Positions 1 through 8,755 of a stretch of DNA of 64,000 bases are shown in pieces (position 1 is the stretch's first letter; every line of letters begins with the position of its first letter). Origin of the DNA: CAVQJU01 sp963712905 (GTDB taxonomy: Bacteria; Acidobacteriota; Vicinamibacteria; Vicinamibacterales; CAVVIG01). The notes below the pieces were generated by a model. The model did no database searches, was not told the origin of the DNA, and saw nothing but the letters and a program-made list of their open reading frames with translations. The position numbers were made by a program, and so were the translations under genes. The stretch spans positions 223,807-287,806 of the forward strand of contig CAVQJU010000003.1 in NCBI GenBank assembly GCA_963712905.1. Direction: 5' to 3'.

Positions 1-1293
1 CGCTTCTCGACGCGCGTGCTCGTGTCGGGCCTCGAAGGGCCATGGGAGGTCGCGTGGGGGCCGGACCAGCAGCTGTGGGTCACCGAGCGAACGGGCCGCC
101 GAGTCGTGCGCATCAACCCGGCGGACGGGATGCGGAGCGTCGCCGTCACCATCCCGGAAGTGAACCAGAACGTGGCCCAGGACGGCCTGCTCGGCCTGGC
201 GTTTCACGCCGACCTGCTGCGGGGCACCGGCAACGAGTTCGTGTACGTGGTCTTCACCTACGACGATGCCCCGGGGACGGCGCTGGCCAGGCGGATGGCC
301 ATCCGGCGCTACCGGTACGACCAGGCCGCGCACGTGCTCGTCGAGCCGCTCGACATCCTGACAGGCCTGCCGACGCACGACGATCACGTGGGCGGCCGGC
401 TGGCCTTCGGCCCCGATCGCAGGCTGTATCTGACGATCGGGGACGGCGGGAGCAACTTCGGCGGCAACCGCTGCAATGCCAACCACGCGCAGGATCTGCC
501 CACGGCAGCCGACGTGCGCGCGAAGGACTGGTCGAAGTACCAGGGCAAAATCCTGCGCGTCGAGCTCGACGGCTCGATTCCGACCGACAACCCCGAGATC
601 AACGGCGTGCGCAGCCACATCTTCTCGTTCGGCCATCGCAACCCGCTTGGCCTCGCGTTTGGTCCCGGCGGCAAGCTTTACGAGTCTGAGCACGGGCCGA
701 GCTCGGACGACGAGATCAACCTCATCGAAGCGGGCCGCAATTACGGCTGGCCGAACGTCGCGGGCCGCCAGGACGACAAGGCCTACGTGTACGCGAACTG
801 GTCGGCGTCGAGCCCGCAGCCGTGCGCCTCGCTGCCCCGCGGGGGCGGCGACGCGATCCCCGCGTCTGTGCCGACCCAGACCGAGAGCGCCTGGAAAGAC
901 CCGCGGTTCATGCCGCCGCTTCGCACCTTTTTCACGGTCGAGACGGGATACGACCTGCGAACGATCGGAAGCGCCACCATCGCGCCCGGCGGCCTCGACG
1001 TGTACACCGGCGACGGTATTCCGGGCTGGAAGAATTCGCTGCTGGCGCTGAGCCTGATTCGCGGCGCGGTTTATCGTCTGTCGCTTGCGGCGGACGGACG
1101 ATCGACGGTGGAGCCGCCCACCGAATTGTTCAAGTCGGCGAATCGCTATCGCGACATCGCGCTCAACCCGGACGGGCGCACTCTGTATCTCGCCACCGAC
1201 GTCTCGGGGCCGAGCCGGAACGCCGCGGGCGTCGTGACGCAGACGCTCGCCAATCCGGGCAGCATCCTCGCGCTCACGTACTCGGGGCGATAA
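1..1293 (+). CDS. PQQ-dependent sugar dehydrogenase (GSDH family), 5' end cut by window
   Basis: The frame is open from base 1 and stops at a TAA at 1291-1293, so the N-terminus, probably with a signal peptide, lies outside the window. About 430 residues are visible. They carry glucose/sorbosone dehydrogenase landmarks: HDDHVGGRLAFGPD near residue 120, the turn GKILRVELDGSIPTDNP, and FGHRNPLGLAF followed by ESEHGPSSDDEINLI and NYGWPNV. Family members are periplasmic six-bladed beta-propellers that oxidise aldoses with PQQ and calcium. The sugar used here cannot be told from sequence. The 3' end overlaps the convergent AlaX-like gene by 20 bases. Family assignment is secure; substrate is open. 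Confidence 0.85.
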   Translation, partial: RFSTRVLVSGLEGPWEVAWGPDQQLWVTERTGRRVVRINPADGMRSVAVTIPEVNQNVAQDGLLGLAFHADLLRGTGNEFVYVVFTYDDAPGTALARRMAIRRYRYDQAAHVLVEPLDILTGLPTHDDHVGGRLAFGPDRRLYLTIGDGGSNFGGNRCNANHAQDLPTAADVRAKDWSKYQGKILRVELDGSIPTDNPEINGVRSHIFSFGHRNPLGLAFGPGGKLYESEHGPSSDDEINLIEAGRNYGWPNVAGRQDDKAYVYANWSASSPQPCASLPRGGGDAIPASVPTQTESAWKDPRFMPPLRTFFTVETGYDLRTIGSATIAPGGLDVYTGDGIPGWKNSLLALSLIRGAVYRLSLAADGRSTVEPPTELFKSANRYRDIALNPDGRTLYLATDVSGPSRNAAGVVTQTLANPGSILALTYSGR

Positions 1294-2482
1294 GCGCTCG
1301 AGCGCTCTCGAGAATCGCCTCGGCCGGGGCGTCGAGGCCACCGGCCTGCGCCAGCTCCGGCCGTCCGCCCCCGCGGCCGCCAAAGCGGGCGATCAGCCCG
1401 GCAATCACCTGGTTGGCCGCTATCGACACGTCCTGCGACCGTGCGGCCACGACGATGGCCGGACGCGACGCGGACACCAGAACGACGACGTAGCCCGCAC
1501 GCGAGACGATCGAGGAGGCGAGGGACTTGAGGCCGTTCGCGTCGTTGTCCAGAGCGGCGAGCACGGCCTTGCCGGTGGCCGTCGTTTCAGCATTCGCGGC
1601 GAGATCCGCCGCGCGGTAGCGGGCCAGTTCCTGATCGAGCGCCGTCAGCGCTCGTTGCCGCTCGCGCGTCTCTGCCTGGAGGCGTTCAATCCCGTCGGGC
1701 ACCTCGTGTGGCAGCACCGACAGCAGGCGCACCGCCGCGCCGAGCGTGTCGCGCATCGACCTGAACCTGCCGGCCGCCCGGCCGCCGCACAAGAATTCCA
1801 CGCGCTGTCCGCCCTTGAAACGCTCGACCGCGCCGATCGCAATGACGCCGATCGAACCCGTGCTCGCGACGTGCGTGCCGCCGCAGGCGGACAAGTCGAA
1901 TCCGTCAATGTCGATCAGCCGCAACGTGCCCTCGCGGGCCGTCTCCTTCCGAAGCGGCAGCGCGGCCGCTTCGCCGGCGCTGACGAAGCGAATCGTGACG
2001 GGATGGTTTTCCCAGACCACCCGATTGGCCTCGGCTTCGGCGGCGGATGTGTCCTCACGGGACAGCTCGCGATCGAGATCGATCGTGGATGATCCGGTGC
2101 CGAGGTGAAAGCTGACGGTTCGGGCGGCGAAGAGCCGGTCGAAGGCGGCCGACAGCACGTGCTGGCCACTGTGCTGCTGCATGTGATCGAAGCGCCTCTG
2201 CCAGTCGATCACGCCGCGGACGTTCTGTCCGGATTCCGGCGCAGAAACGCCAGCCGCGTCGTCGCCGATTACGTGCACAACCGTGCCGTCGTCCCCGTCG
2301 AGCACGTCCACCACGCGGAGGGCGCCGAGGGCGCCGGTGTCGAACGGCTGGCCGCCCGAGGTCGGATAGAACGCCGTGCGGTCCAGCACGACGAGCGTGC
2401 GGCCGCCGGTCCGCTCCACGCGGCGGATCGTCGCGTCAAACTCGCGGCGATACGGATCCGCGTAATACAGCCGCTCGGTCAT
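1274..2482 (-). CDS. AlaX-like alanyl-tRNA editing protein with DHHA1 domain
   Basis: About 402 residues starting at MTERLYYAD. The N-terminal beta-barrel motif FYPTSGGQPFDTG is followed by the zinc-binding editing core HMQQHSGQH near residue 100 and SACGGTHV near residue 195. A coiled stretch and a C-terminal DHHA1-like tail rich in glycine (FGGRGGGRPELAQAGG) complete the protein. There is no class II synthetase catalytic domain, so this is a free-standing editing hydrolase of the long AlaX type, expected to clear Ser or Gly from mischarged tRNA-Ala. A longer in-frame start at 2584 exists, but its extra residues are low-complexity and lie inside the upstream kinase, so 2482 is preferred. It overlaps the kinase end by 47 bases, which suggests coupled translation. 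Confidence 0.88.
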   Translation of the reverse strand: MTERLYYADPYRREFDATIRRVERTGGRTLVVLDRTAFYPTSGGQPFDTGALGALRVVDVLDGDDGTVVHVIGDDAAGVSAPESGQNVRGVIDWQRRFDHMQQHSGQHVLSAAFDRLFAARTVSFHLGTGSSTIDLDRELSREDTSAAEAEANRVVWENHPVTIRFVSAGEAAALPLRKETAREGTLRLIDIDGFDLSACGGTHVASTGSIGVIAIGAVERFKGGQRVEFLCGGRAAGRFRSMRDTLGAAVRLLSVLPHEVPDGIERLQAETRERQRALTALDQELARYRAADLAANAETTATGKAVLAALDNDANGLKSLASSIVSRAGYVVVLVSASRPAIVVAARSQDVSIAANQVIAGLIARFGGRGGGRPELAQAGGLDAPAEAILESARALIAPST

Positions 2483-4307
2483 TCGTGGCCCTGGACTCCG
2501 GCGCCGGGGAATCGGCGGCCGGCAGCTCGAAGAAGAACGTGGCGCCGCCCCATTCGTTTCCGACGTATCCGATGGCGCCTCCATACGAATCGATGATGCC
2601 GTAGCTGACGGACAGCCCGAGGCCCGTGCCCTTGCCGACGGGTTTGGTCGTGAAGAACGGCTGGAACAGCTTGGGCTCGTCGTCCGGCTTGACGCCCGGC
2701 CCGTTGTCGGCCACCTCGAGCCGCACCTTCCGGCCGCTGTCGGTGAGGCGAATCACGATGCGGCCCGGCCGCTGCCCGCCTTCGATGGCCTGCTGGGCGT
2801 TGATCACGAAATTCAGCGTCACCTGCTCGAGCTCGGTGAAGTTGGCGTTGACCTTCCGGACAGAGAACAACTCGACGTCGAGCGTGATCCGGGCATTCTC
2901 GAGATCGGTCTTGCGAAGCTGGACGACCTCGGCGATGACGTCGCGCATGTCCACGAGCATCTCGGGGCCGGGCTGCTGACTGCTGAACCGGGAGAGGTTC
3001 CGGATGATCTCCCTGGCCCGCCCGCTCTGCGTCTTGACGAACGAGATTTCGGACAGCACGTCGGCGGGCAGGCCCTCGTTGCGCTCGAGCAGTTCCAGGG
3101 TGCCGAGGATCGCCTGCAGAGGGTTGTTGAGCTCGTGGGCGACGCCGGACACGAGCAGGCCCACGGCGGTCAGGCGCTCCTGCCTGACGACCTGGCGCTG
3201 CAGCGACTGCAGCATCTCGCGCATCTTGCGTTCCTGTTCGAACTGCCTGTCAAGCGCCTCGCGCGCGTCGCGGAGACGGAGCGCCATGTTGGCGAACGCA
3301 TCCTGGACCTCGCTGAACTCGAGGTTGGGCGAGAGGCTCACTGCGGGCGGCGACAGATCGCCGCCGGCAATTCGCCGGGCGGCGTTTCTGAGCTGCGTCA
3401 GATCGCCTGCGAACCTCCGCGCCAGCCACACTCCCAGCAGCAACAGCAAGAACGTCGAGACGGACAGGATCACGATGTTCCGGCGATACGTGGGGGCGAC
3501 GCGCGCGGACACCTCGCTGCGCGGGACGGCCACGCTCAGGAGCCAGGGGCCGCGTTCGACGACGGCGTTGCCGTGATACCGCTCCACACCGTCGACTTCC
3601 CGCTGCAGAAGGGTCCGGGGCACATCCTTCGGCTCGCGCGGCGGGCCAAACGGCGCCCCGATGAACTTCGCGCTTTCCTGGCTCCGTGCCATCACGAGCC
3701 CGTTCCGATCGACGAGCGTGACGATCGATCCGCTCGGAAGGGAAACGTTTGCGAACAGCCGCTCGAGCCGCTGCAGGTTCAGGCTGATGCCCAGGACAGC
3801 CACCGTGCGCGAATCGGCGCCCGGCACCGGATACGCCACCAGGAGTGTCTGCCGGCCGGTAAACTGACCCACTTCCAGCTGGCTGACGGCCGGCCGGCCG
3901 CTGGCGAGCACCTGAAAGAACAGGCGCGGCGGCGCCGGCTGGGAACCGGAGCCCTCGACGGTCGCCGTCACGATGCGCCCATTCGCGCTGCGCAGGATGA
4001 TGTTGTTGAGAAGCGGCTGCTCGCGCAGCAACTGCGTGAACAACGCCTTGCTGCTGCCTGGATCCAGCCGCGCGACGGCCGGATGGCGCACGAGGAGCGA
4101 CGCCATGGCATCGAGGCTGCTGAAATACTCGTCCAGCAGGGCGGTGGCGGTCGTCGCGAGCCGGCCGGCCTCAGCTTCGACCTCCTGCGCACGCTCCAGA
4201 CGCAGGCGGTTACCGGACCAGAGAGCCGCGGCGACGACGGGCAGCAGGAGAACGATCGCTGCCACAGCGACTTGCCGAAGGATGGGCTGAGTTCGAAGAA
4301 ATTTCAA
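2436..4307 (-). CDS. Membrane sensor histidine kinase
   Basis: A complete sensor kinase of about 623 residues. A transmembrane segment (VAVAAIVLLLPVVAAALW) near the N-terminus is followed by a ~240-residue extracytoplasmic sensor region and a second segment (IVILSVSTFLLLLLGVWLA). Next come a HAMP-like linker, a HisKA dimerisation helix with phospho-acceptor His in GVAHELNNPLQAIL, and an ATPase domain with N box NFVINAQQAI, G1 VADNGPGVKPD and G2 GKGTGLGLSVSYGII. No response regulator is adjacent, so its partner is elsewhere. The start is uncertain: a GTG at 4406 would overlap queC by 82 bases, while the TTG at 4307 begins just after the queC stop and just before the first membrane helix. Confidence 0.85.
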   Translation of the reverse strand: MKFLRTQPILRQVAVAAIVLLLPVVAAALWSGNRLRLERAQEVEAEAGRLATTATALLDEYFSSLDAMASLLVRHPAVARLDPGSSKALFTQLLREQPLLNNIILRSANGRIVTATVEGSGSQPAPPRLFFQVLASGRPAVSQLEVGQFTGRQTLLVAYPVPGADSRTVAVLGISLNLQRLERLFANVSLPSGSIVTLVDRNGLVMARSQESAKFIGAPFGPPREPKDVPRTLLQREVDGVERYHGNAVVERGPWLLSVAVPRSEVSARVAPTYRRNIVILSVSTFLLLLLGVWLARRFAGDLTQLRNAARRIAGGDLSPPAVSLSPNLEFSEVQDAFANMALRLRDAREALDRQFEQERKMREMLQSLQRQVVRQERLTAVGLLVSGVAHELNNPLQAILGTLELLERNEGLPADVLSEISFVKTQSGRAREIIRNLSRFSSQQPGPEMLVDMRDVIAEVVQLRKTDLENARITLDVELFSVRKVNANFTELEQVTLNFVINAQQAIEGGQRPGRIVIRLTDSGRKVRLEVADNGPGVKPDDEPKLFQPFFTTKPVGKGTGLGLSVSYGIIDSYGGAIGYVGNEWGGATFFFELPAADSPAPESRATNDRAAVLRGSVSPRV

Positions 4308-4324
4308 CGACTCTCGGACAAATT

Positions 4325-5000
4325 CTAGCGCAGAAGCAGCGGATCGACGACGCCCGCTTCGAGAAATCCCTTTGCACGCAACACGCAGCTGTCGCAGTGT
4401 CCGCACGGACTCCCCGTGGCAAGCGGGTCGTAGCAGCTGTGCGTCAGGCTGTAATCCAGCCCGAGCTCGAGGCCTTTACGGACGATCTCTGCCTTGGTCA
4501 TACGGATGAGCGGCGTGTGAACGCGAACGCGTGCGCCTTCGACTCCGGCGCGGGTCGCGACGGCCGCGAGCGCTTCGAACGCGCGAATGAATTCCGGACG
4601 GCAATCCGGGTAGCCCGAGTAGTCGAGCGCGTTGACGCCGATGACGAGGTCGCGTGCGCCGATGCGCTTCCGCCCAGCCGAGCGCCAGCGAGAGGAAGAT
4701 CGTGTTCCTCGCCGGGACGTACGTGGACGGAATGCCGGGCTCAGAGACGTCGCGGTCGCGCGGGACCGCGATGTCCGCGGTCAGCGACGACCCGCCGATG
4801 CCGCGCAAATCGACGTTCAGCTCCTGATGGCGCGCAACGCCGAGCGCCCGGGCCACGACCCGGGCGGCCTCGACTTCCCGCGCGTGGCGTTGTCCGTAGT
4901 GAATCGTCAGCGCATTCAGCGTGAATCCGTCCGACCGCGCCATGGCCGCGGCCGTATACGAATCCAGGCCGCCGCTCAGAAGGACGACGGCCTCGGTCAC
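4325..5000 (-). pseudogene. queC: 7-cyano-7-deazaguanine synthase QueC, interrupted by a single-base frameshift
   Basis: QueC converts CDG to preQ0 with ATP and ammonia. The 5' part, from a GTG at 5000, shows the PP-loop LLSGGLDSYT and STYVPARNTIFLSLALGWAEA. The 3' part in the next frame continues IGARDLVIGVNALDYSGYPDC, then the zinc site SPCGHCDSCVLRAKGF and a TAG at 4325-4327. The two halves join exactly if one base at 4664 is removed, so the frameshift is a one-base insertion relative to the family. No other stop interrupts the 3' half. The start overlaps the queE stop as GTGA. Either the gene is newly broken or this is an indel error. Confidence 0.85.
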
Positions 5001-5638
5001 ACGCCTCGCGTGGTGGGCGACCAGATGAGCTTGTGGAGCTGCAATTGCACGCGGACAGGCAGCCGATCCGCAATCACCCACTCCGACAGCGTCTTCGGAT
5101 CCAGCACGTCGTGCACGGGCGAAAACAGGATCGCGGCGGCGCGCGACGGCAGCTGCGTACGCGTCACGACATCGCGCGCGAACTCGTAGTCCGCGCGATC
5201 GAGCACGACGAACTTCACCTCGTCGTGCGGCGCCAGATGTTCGAGGTTGGCCCAGTGGTTCTTGTCGGCCTCGCCGCTCCCCGGGCATTTCACGTCGACG
5301 ATCTTGACGACGCGGGCAGGCACGCGATCGATGGGCCGGTGTCCGCCGGTTTCGAGCAGCACCGTATGGCCGGCCGCGAGCAGCCGATCCATCAGGTCGT
5401 ACACGCCTTCCTGCAGGAGCGGTTCGCCTCCGGTGATTTCCACCAGCGGGCACCCGTACGCCTCGACCGCCGTCATGACATCGTCCAACGACATCTTGCG
5501 GCCTTCGTGAAAGGCATACGGCGTGTCGCACCAGGAGCAGCGCAGATCGCAGGCGGTCAGCCGCACGAAGACGCAGCGCTCTCCGGCGCGCGTCGATTCG
5601 CCCTGGATCGAATGGAATATTTCGTTGACCGTCAACAT
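4997..5638 (-). CDS. queE: 7-carboxy-7-deazaguanine synthase (radical SAM)
   Basis: 213 residues, normal for QueE. This radical-SAM enzyme makes 7-carboxy-7-deazaguanine from 6-carboxy-tetrahydropterin, one step before QueC. The N-terminus has the substrate and cluster region IFHSIQGESTRAG, then the CxxxCxxC cluster motif CDLRCSWCDT at about residues 30-40 and the GGEP box EITGGEPLLQ. It is translationally coupled to queC by a 4-base GTGA overlap. It is divergent from the DUF72 gene with only 17 bases between starts, so the two promoters must overlap or lie inside genes. No lesion is seen here, unlike queC and queA. Confidence 0.93.
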   Translation of the reverse strand: MLTVNEIFHSIQGESTRAGERCVFVRLTACDLRCSWCDTPYAFHEGRKMSLDDVMTAVEAYGCPLVEITGGEPLLQEGVYDLMDRLLAAGHTVLLETGGHRPIDRVPARVVKIVDVKCPGSGEADKNHWANLEHLAPHDEVKFVVLDRADYEFARDVVTRTQLPSRAAAILFSPVHDVLDPKTLSEWVIADRLPVRVQLQLHKLIWSPTTRGV

Positions 5639-5655
5639 GGGTCTCTCACTATTCT

Positions 5656-6639
5656 ATGTCCATGGGCGCGCCCGACCTGCGCATCGGCACCAGCGGGTGG
5701 AACTATCCATCCGGCCGCGGCACGTGGAACGGGATCTTCTACCCGCCGTCCCGCGGCCGCGCGAAAAGCTTCGACGAGCTGTCGTTCTACGCGGAGCACT
5801 TCAACACGGTCGAAGTGAACTCGACGTTTTACGGGCAGCCCAGGGCCGCGGTCAGCCGCGCCTGGGCGGATCGGACGCCGGCCGGCTTCGAGTTTTCCGT
5901 CAAGCTCTACCAGAAGTTCACGCACCCGAAAATGTTCAAAGACGCGTTCACGAAAGGGGTGCCGGCCCGCGGCCTGGACGGCGACGCCCTGCTCGACGCG
6001 CTGGCGCGTCCCAACCAGTCCGACCTCGACGACTTTCGCACGGGCATCGATCCGCTGGCGTCGAGCGGCAAGCTCGGCGCGCTCCTCGCGCAGTTTCCGC
6101 CGAGTTTCAAGGACAGCCCGGCGTCGCGCGATTACCTAGTGTGGCTGCTCGAGGCGTTCAAGGACCATCGCATCGCCGTCGAACTTCGGCACAGCAGCTG
6201 GAGCGACGCCATGGGCGACACGCTGTCGCTGCTCAACCCGTTCGGATCAGCGTGGGTGCAGATCGACGAGCCGAAGTTCCGGTTTTCGATCAGGCAGAAC
6301 TTCCTGCCGAACGTGGAAGGTCTCTATTACATGCGGCTCCACGGCCGGAACGCGAAGCAGTGGTGGAAGCACCAGAAGTCCGAAGATCGGTACGACTACC
6401 TCTACGCGGACTCCGAGCTCAGCGAGTTCGTCGAGACCGTGGACGCCGCGCGGAGCCTCGTCAAAAAGCTCTATCTCTACACCAACAACCATTTCTCGGC
6501 GAAGTCGGTCGCCAACGCCGCCATGATCAAGAAGCAGCTCGGCGAGCCGCTGAGCGGAGAGTATCGTGAAGAGTTTCTGGCCGAGTATCCAGCGCTGGCC
6601 GGTGCGGCCACGCCGGCCAGACGGGATCTACTGATCTGA
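5656..6639 (+). CDS. DUF72 (YecE-like) TIM-barrel protein
   Basis: 327 residues. The start of the DUF72 fold is clear: LRIGTSGWNYPSGRG, then FYAEHFNTVEVNSTFYGQP and FEFSVKLYQKFTHPK. Later markers are AVELRHSSW, YYMRLHGRN and LYLYTNNHFSAKSVANA. The family adopts a TIM-barrel-like fold and its biochemical role is unsettled. Two in-frame ATG codons lie six bases apart (5656 and 5662), and either could be used. The 3' end overlaps the convergent ClpN-domain gene by 12 bases. Its divergent position next to queE has no obvious functional meaning. Confidence 0.9.
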   Translation: MSMGAPDLRIGTSGWNYPSGRGTWNGIFYPPSRGRAKSFDELSFYAEHFNTVEVNSTFYGQPRAAVSRAWADRTPAGFEFSVKLYQKFTHPKMFKDAFTKGVPARGLDGDALLDALARPNQSDLDDFRTGIDPLASSGKLGALLAQFPPSFKDSPASRDYLVWLLEAFKDHRIAVELRHSSWSDAMGDTLSLLNPFGSAWVQIDEPKFRFSIRQNFLPNVEGLYYMRLHGRNAKQWWKHQKSEDRYDYLYADSELSEFVETVDAARSLVKKLYLYTNNHFSAKSVANAAMIKKQLGEPLSGEYREEFLAEYPALAGAATPARRDLLI

Positions 6640-7251
6640 GGCCAGGCGCCGTTTCAGCTCGTCGAGACGATAATGAATCTCCTTGAGCAGGAACGGCGTG
6701 TTCTCACGACGGGTTTCTGGCCCGCTGAGCTGCTCGGCAAGAAAGCGTATCCGTTCGAGCGACGCGATCGGATCGAGGGCTCCACCCGCCGGCAGAATCG
6801 CCGAATCAGCTGGCGTTCCGGCCGGCAGGTCCCGAATCTGGCCGCGGACGCCCTCGAGGTTCAACCCATGGCTGCCAAGCAGGCGCGCCGCGAACGAGCC
6901 CTCCTGGTGCAGGATTCCGAGCAGCAGGTGCTCGTTGCCAATGTGCGGGTGACCGAGACTGTCCGCTTCCTCTCTTGCGCGTTCGCAAACGCGCTTTGCC
7001 TCATCGGTGAACGGCATCTCGATAGAGGTCGATAGTCGCTCGTGCGTTTCCTGATGCGCGCGTATCGCGGCGTGTGCCTCTGAATACGAAACACCGGCGG
7101 CCGCGAACAGCCGTGGCGTCGGTCCCTGGTCTGCGCGAAGGATCCCGAGCAGCAGGTGTTCGGGCTCAATCGCCGGACCGCCGAGTTCCGACACCTCGAA
7201 CCGGGCGAAGAACAACGCGCGCCGGGCGTCTTCCGTGTAGCGTTCAAACAT
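6628..7251 (-). CDS. Clp N-domain protein without ATPase (ClpN repeat pair)
   Basis: 207 residues with two ClpC/ClpA-type N-terminal repeats. The first begins MFERYTEDARRALFFARFEV with EPEHLLLGIL near residue 30. The second is marked by FTDEAKRVCERAREEAD and GNEHLLLGILHQ near residue 105. No Walker motifs follow. The C-terminal ~65 residues are a polar tail ending in a predicted helix. Full ClpC proteins use this domain to bind adaptors and substrates, so a stand-alone copy may act as an adaptor or competitor of a Clp ATPase; that is inference. It sits just downstream of the cyclophilin gene (18-base gap) at the end of the long minus-strand run. Confidence 0.8.
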   Translation of the reverse strand: MFERYTEDARRALFFARFEVSELGGPAIEPEHLLLGILRADQGPTPRLFAAAGVSYSEAHAAIRAHQETHERLSTSIEMPFTDEAKRVCERAREEADSLGHPHIGNEHLLLGILHQEGSFAARLLGSHGLNLEGVRGQIRDLPAGTPADSAILPAGGALDPIASLERIRFLAEQLSGPETRRENTPFLLKEIHYRLDELKRRLASDQ

Positions 7252-7269
7252 GCCGCCGCCCCCGCGTTA

Positions 7270-7818
7270 CTACTCTCTCACGTACATCCGGGTGATCTGG
7301 TCGCCCTTCTGGATTCGTTCGGGAACCTCGGTGCCCGCGATCAGCCGGCCGAACACGGTGTACCGGCCGTTCAGGTCCGGACGGGCCGCGAGGGTCACGT
7401 AGATCTGGCTGTCGGCCTTCGCGGGGTCGCCCATGTGAGCCACGCCGACGGCGCCCTTCACGTGCAACCGCTTCTTGCTCATCTCTGAGACGCCGACAGG
7501 CTTCCCGCTCGAAGCGGCGGCGCCTGAACCCCAGTCCGCCGATTTCTCGAGACTCTTCGTCTGCGGATCGCCCCATTGCACGACGAATCCCGGGATCGCG
7601 CGGTGAAATCGCTGCCCATCGTAGAAGCCGCTCCGGACCAGTTCCAGGATGTGCGCGACCGTTTTGGGCGCTTCGTCGGGAAACGTCTCGAACGCGAAAT
7701 TGCCGGCGCTCGTTTCGACGACGATGACCGGACCGGCGTCCTGGCCCGCCGCCGGAATCGGCATGACCATCGACGTCGTGATTAGGGCCGCAAGGGCGGC
7801 CGCACGAAGCCGCGTCAT
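7270..7818 (-). CDS. Secreted cyclophilin-type peptidyl-prolyl isomerase
   Basis: 182 residues from ATG 7818. A Sec signal peptide (ALAALITTSMVMPIPAAGQ) occupies roughly residues 1-25. The mature part has cyclophilin landmarks: VETSAGNFAFETFPDEAPKT, FYDGQRFHRAIPGFVVQWGDP with the catalytic Arg, and a terminal NGRYTVFGRLIAGTEV. It should act as a prolyl isomerase in the periplasm. Its start overlaps the nth stop as ATGA, so the two genes are translationally coupled although functionally unrelated. Confidence 0.92.
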   Translation of the reverse strand: MTRLRAAALAALITTSMVMPIPAAGQDAGPVIVVETSAGNFAFETFPDEAPKTVAHILELVRSGFYDGQRFHRAIPGFVVQWGDPQTKSLEKSADWGSGAAASSGKPVGVSEMSKKRLHVKGAVGVAHMGDPAKADSQIYVTLAARPDLNGRYTVFGRLIAGTEVPERIQKGDQITRMYVRE

Positions 7819-8525
7819 GATCGCCCGACCGCGGTCACGCCAAGCCGCGGACACCACTCGCGAATGACGCACGCGCCGCATCGCGGGTAGACGGGACGGC
7901 AGACATTCTGTCCCCACGTGACGAGATAGAGATTGATCGACGGCCACCACTCCCGCGCGGTGGCCGCGTACAGGGCCTGCTCCGTTTCGTCAGGCGTTTT
8001 CGTCTTCACCCACCCGAGCCGGTTCGAGATCCGGTGGACGTGCGTGTCCACGCAGATGTTCCGCGCGCTCTTGAACGCGAGGATGAGCACGAGGTTCGCT
8101 GTCTTGCGGCCCACGCCCGGCAGCGTCAGCAGTTCCTCCATCGTGCCGGGGACGCGGCTGTCGAATTGCTCGACCAGGATGCGGCACGTCGCCTTCACGT
8201 GCCTCGCCTTGTTGCGGTAGAAGCTGACCGGATAGATCAGCCGTTCGATCCGCTTCACGGTCAGCGCAGCCATGGCCTGCGGCGTGCTGGCCGCCTTGAA
8301 CAACCGCTCCGACGCCGCCGCGGTGGTCGCGTCCTGCGTCCGCGCCGACAGCAACGTGCCGATCAGCACCTGAAACGGATCTTCCTGGCTCGCTTCGGAG
8401 ATCTTCTCGACGGCGGGAAGTTCGAGGCCGTCGATCTCGCGCGCCAGCGCGCGCATGACCGGACCGACCTTCCGGGCGTGGCGGCTCGACCTGGCCGTGC
8501 TTCTGGCGGAACGGGTTGGGTTCAA
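7815..8525 (-). CDS. nth: Endonuclease III (DNA glycosylase/AP lyase)
   Basis: 236 residues from a TTG at 8525 that overlaps the preceding stop as TTGA. An ATG at 8456 (MRALAREIDG) would give a more usual length of about 213. The helix-hairpin-helix LPGVGRKTANLVL carries the catalytic Lys, VDTHVHRISNRLG carries the catalytic Asp, and the C-terminal cluster loop is C-x6-C-x2-C-x5-C (CRPVYPRCGACVIREWC). All active-site residues are present, so it should remove oxidised pyrimidines and cleave AP sites. It is the first housekeeping gene after the microcompartment genes, in the same run. Confidence 0.95.
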   Translation of the reverse strand: MNPTRSARSTARSSRHARKVGPVMRALAREIDGLELPAVEKISEASQEDPFQVLIGTLLSARTQDATTAAASERLFKAASTPQAMAALTVKRIERLIYPVSFYRNKARHVKATCRILVEQFDSRVPGTMEELLTLPGVGRKTANLVLILAFKSARNICVDTHVHRISNRLGWVKTKTPDETEQALYAATAREWWPSINLYLVTWGQNVCRPVYPRCGACVIREWCPRLGVTAVGRS

Positions 8526-8755
8526 TGGCCGAGCGACTGGCAGTAGCCGCAGTGGTTGCAGCGGACTCCCGGCTCGATCAGGCAGCGTCCCTCGTCGGCG
8601 CTGCCGCCGGCGACGAGAAATCGTCCGTGGCTGGCGTCGGCGCGATGGACCGAGAACGGTTCTGGAACCGGCTCCGCGGACGTTCCGGCCGGCCGGACGT
8701 GCTGCGCGATGGCGTCGCGGACGAGTGCCCGCAGTTCCTGGTCAGAGATCTCCAT
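8522..8755 (-). CDS. Small Cys-rich protein of the microcompartment locus, candidate cargo
   Basis: 77 residues, no family recognised. The N-terminus ISDQELRALVRDAIAQHV is a short amphipathic helix with regularly spaced Leu, Val, Ile and Ala, as in encapsulation peptides that target enzymes into bacterial microcompartments. A Pro/Ser-rich linker follows, then SHGRFLVAGGSADEGRC and a cluster C-x7-C-x2-C-x2-C (last part CNHCGYC) that could bind an iron-sulfur cluster or zinc. The gene overlaps the first BMC-P gene by 14 bases and abuts nth, so it is expressed with the shell genes. Cargo status and metal binding are inferences. Confidence 0.7.
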   Translation of the reverse strand: MEISDQELRALVRDAIAQHVRPAGTSAEPVPEPFSVHRADASHGRFLVAGGSADEGRCLIEPGVRCNHCGYCQSLGH

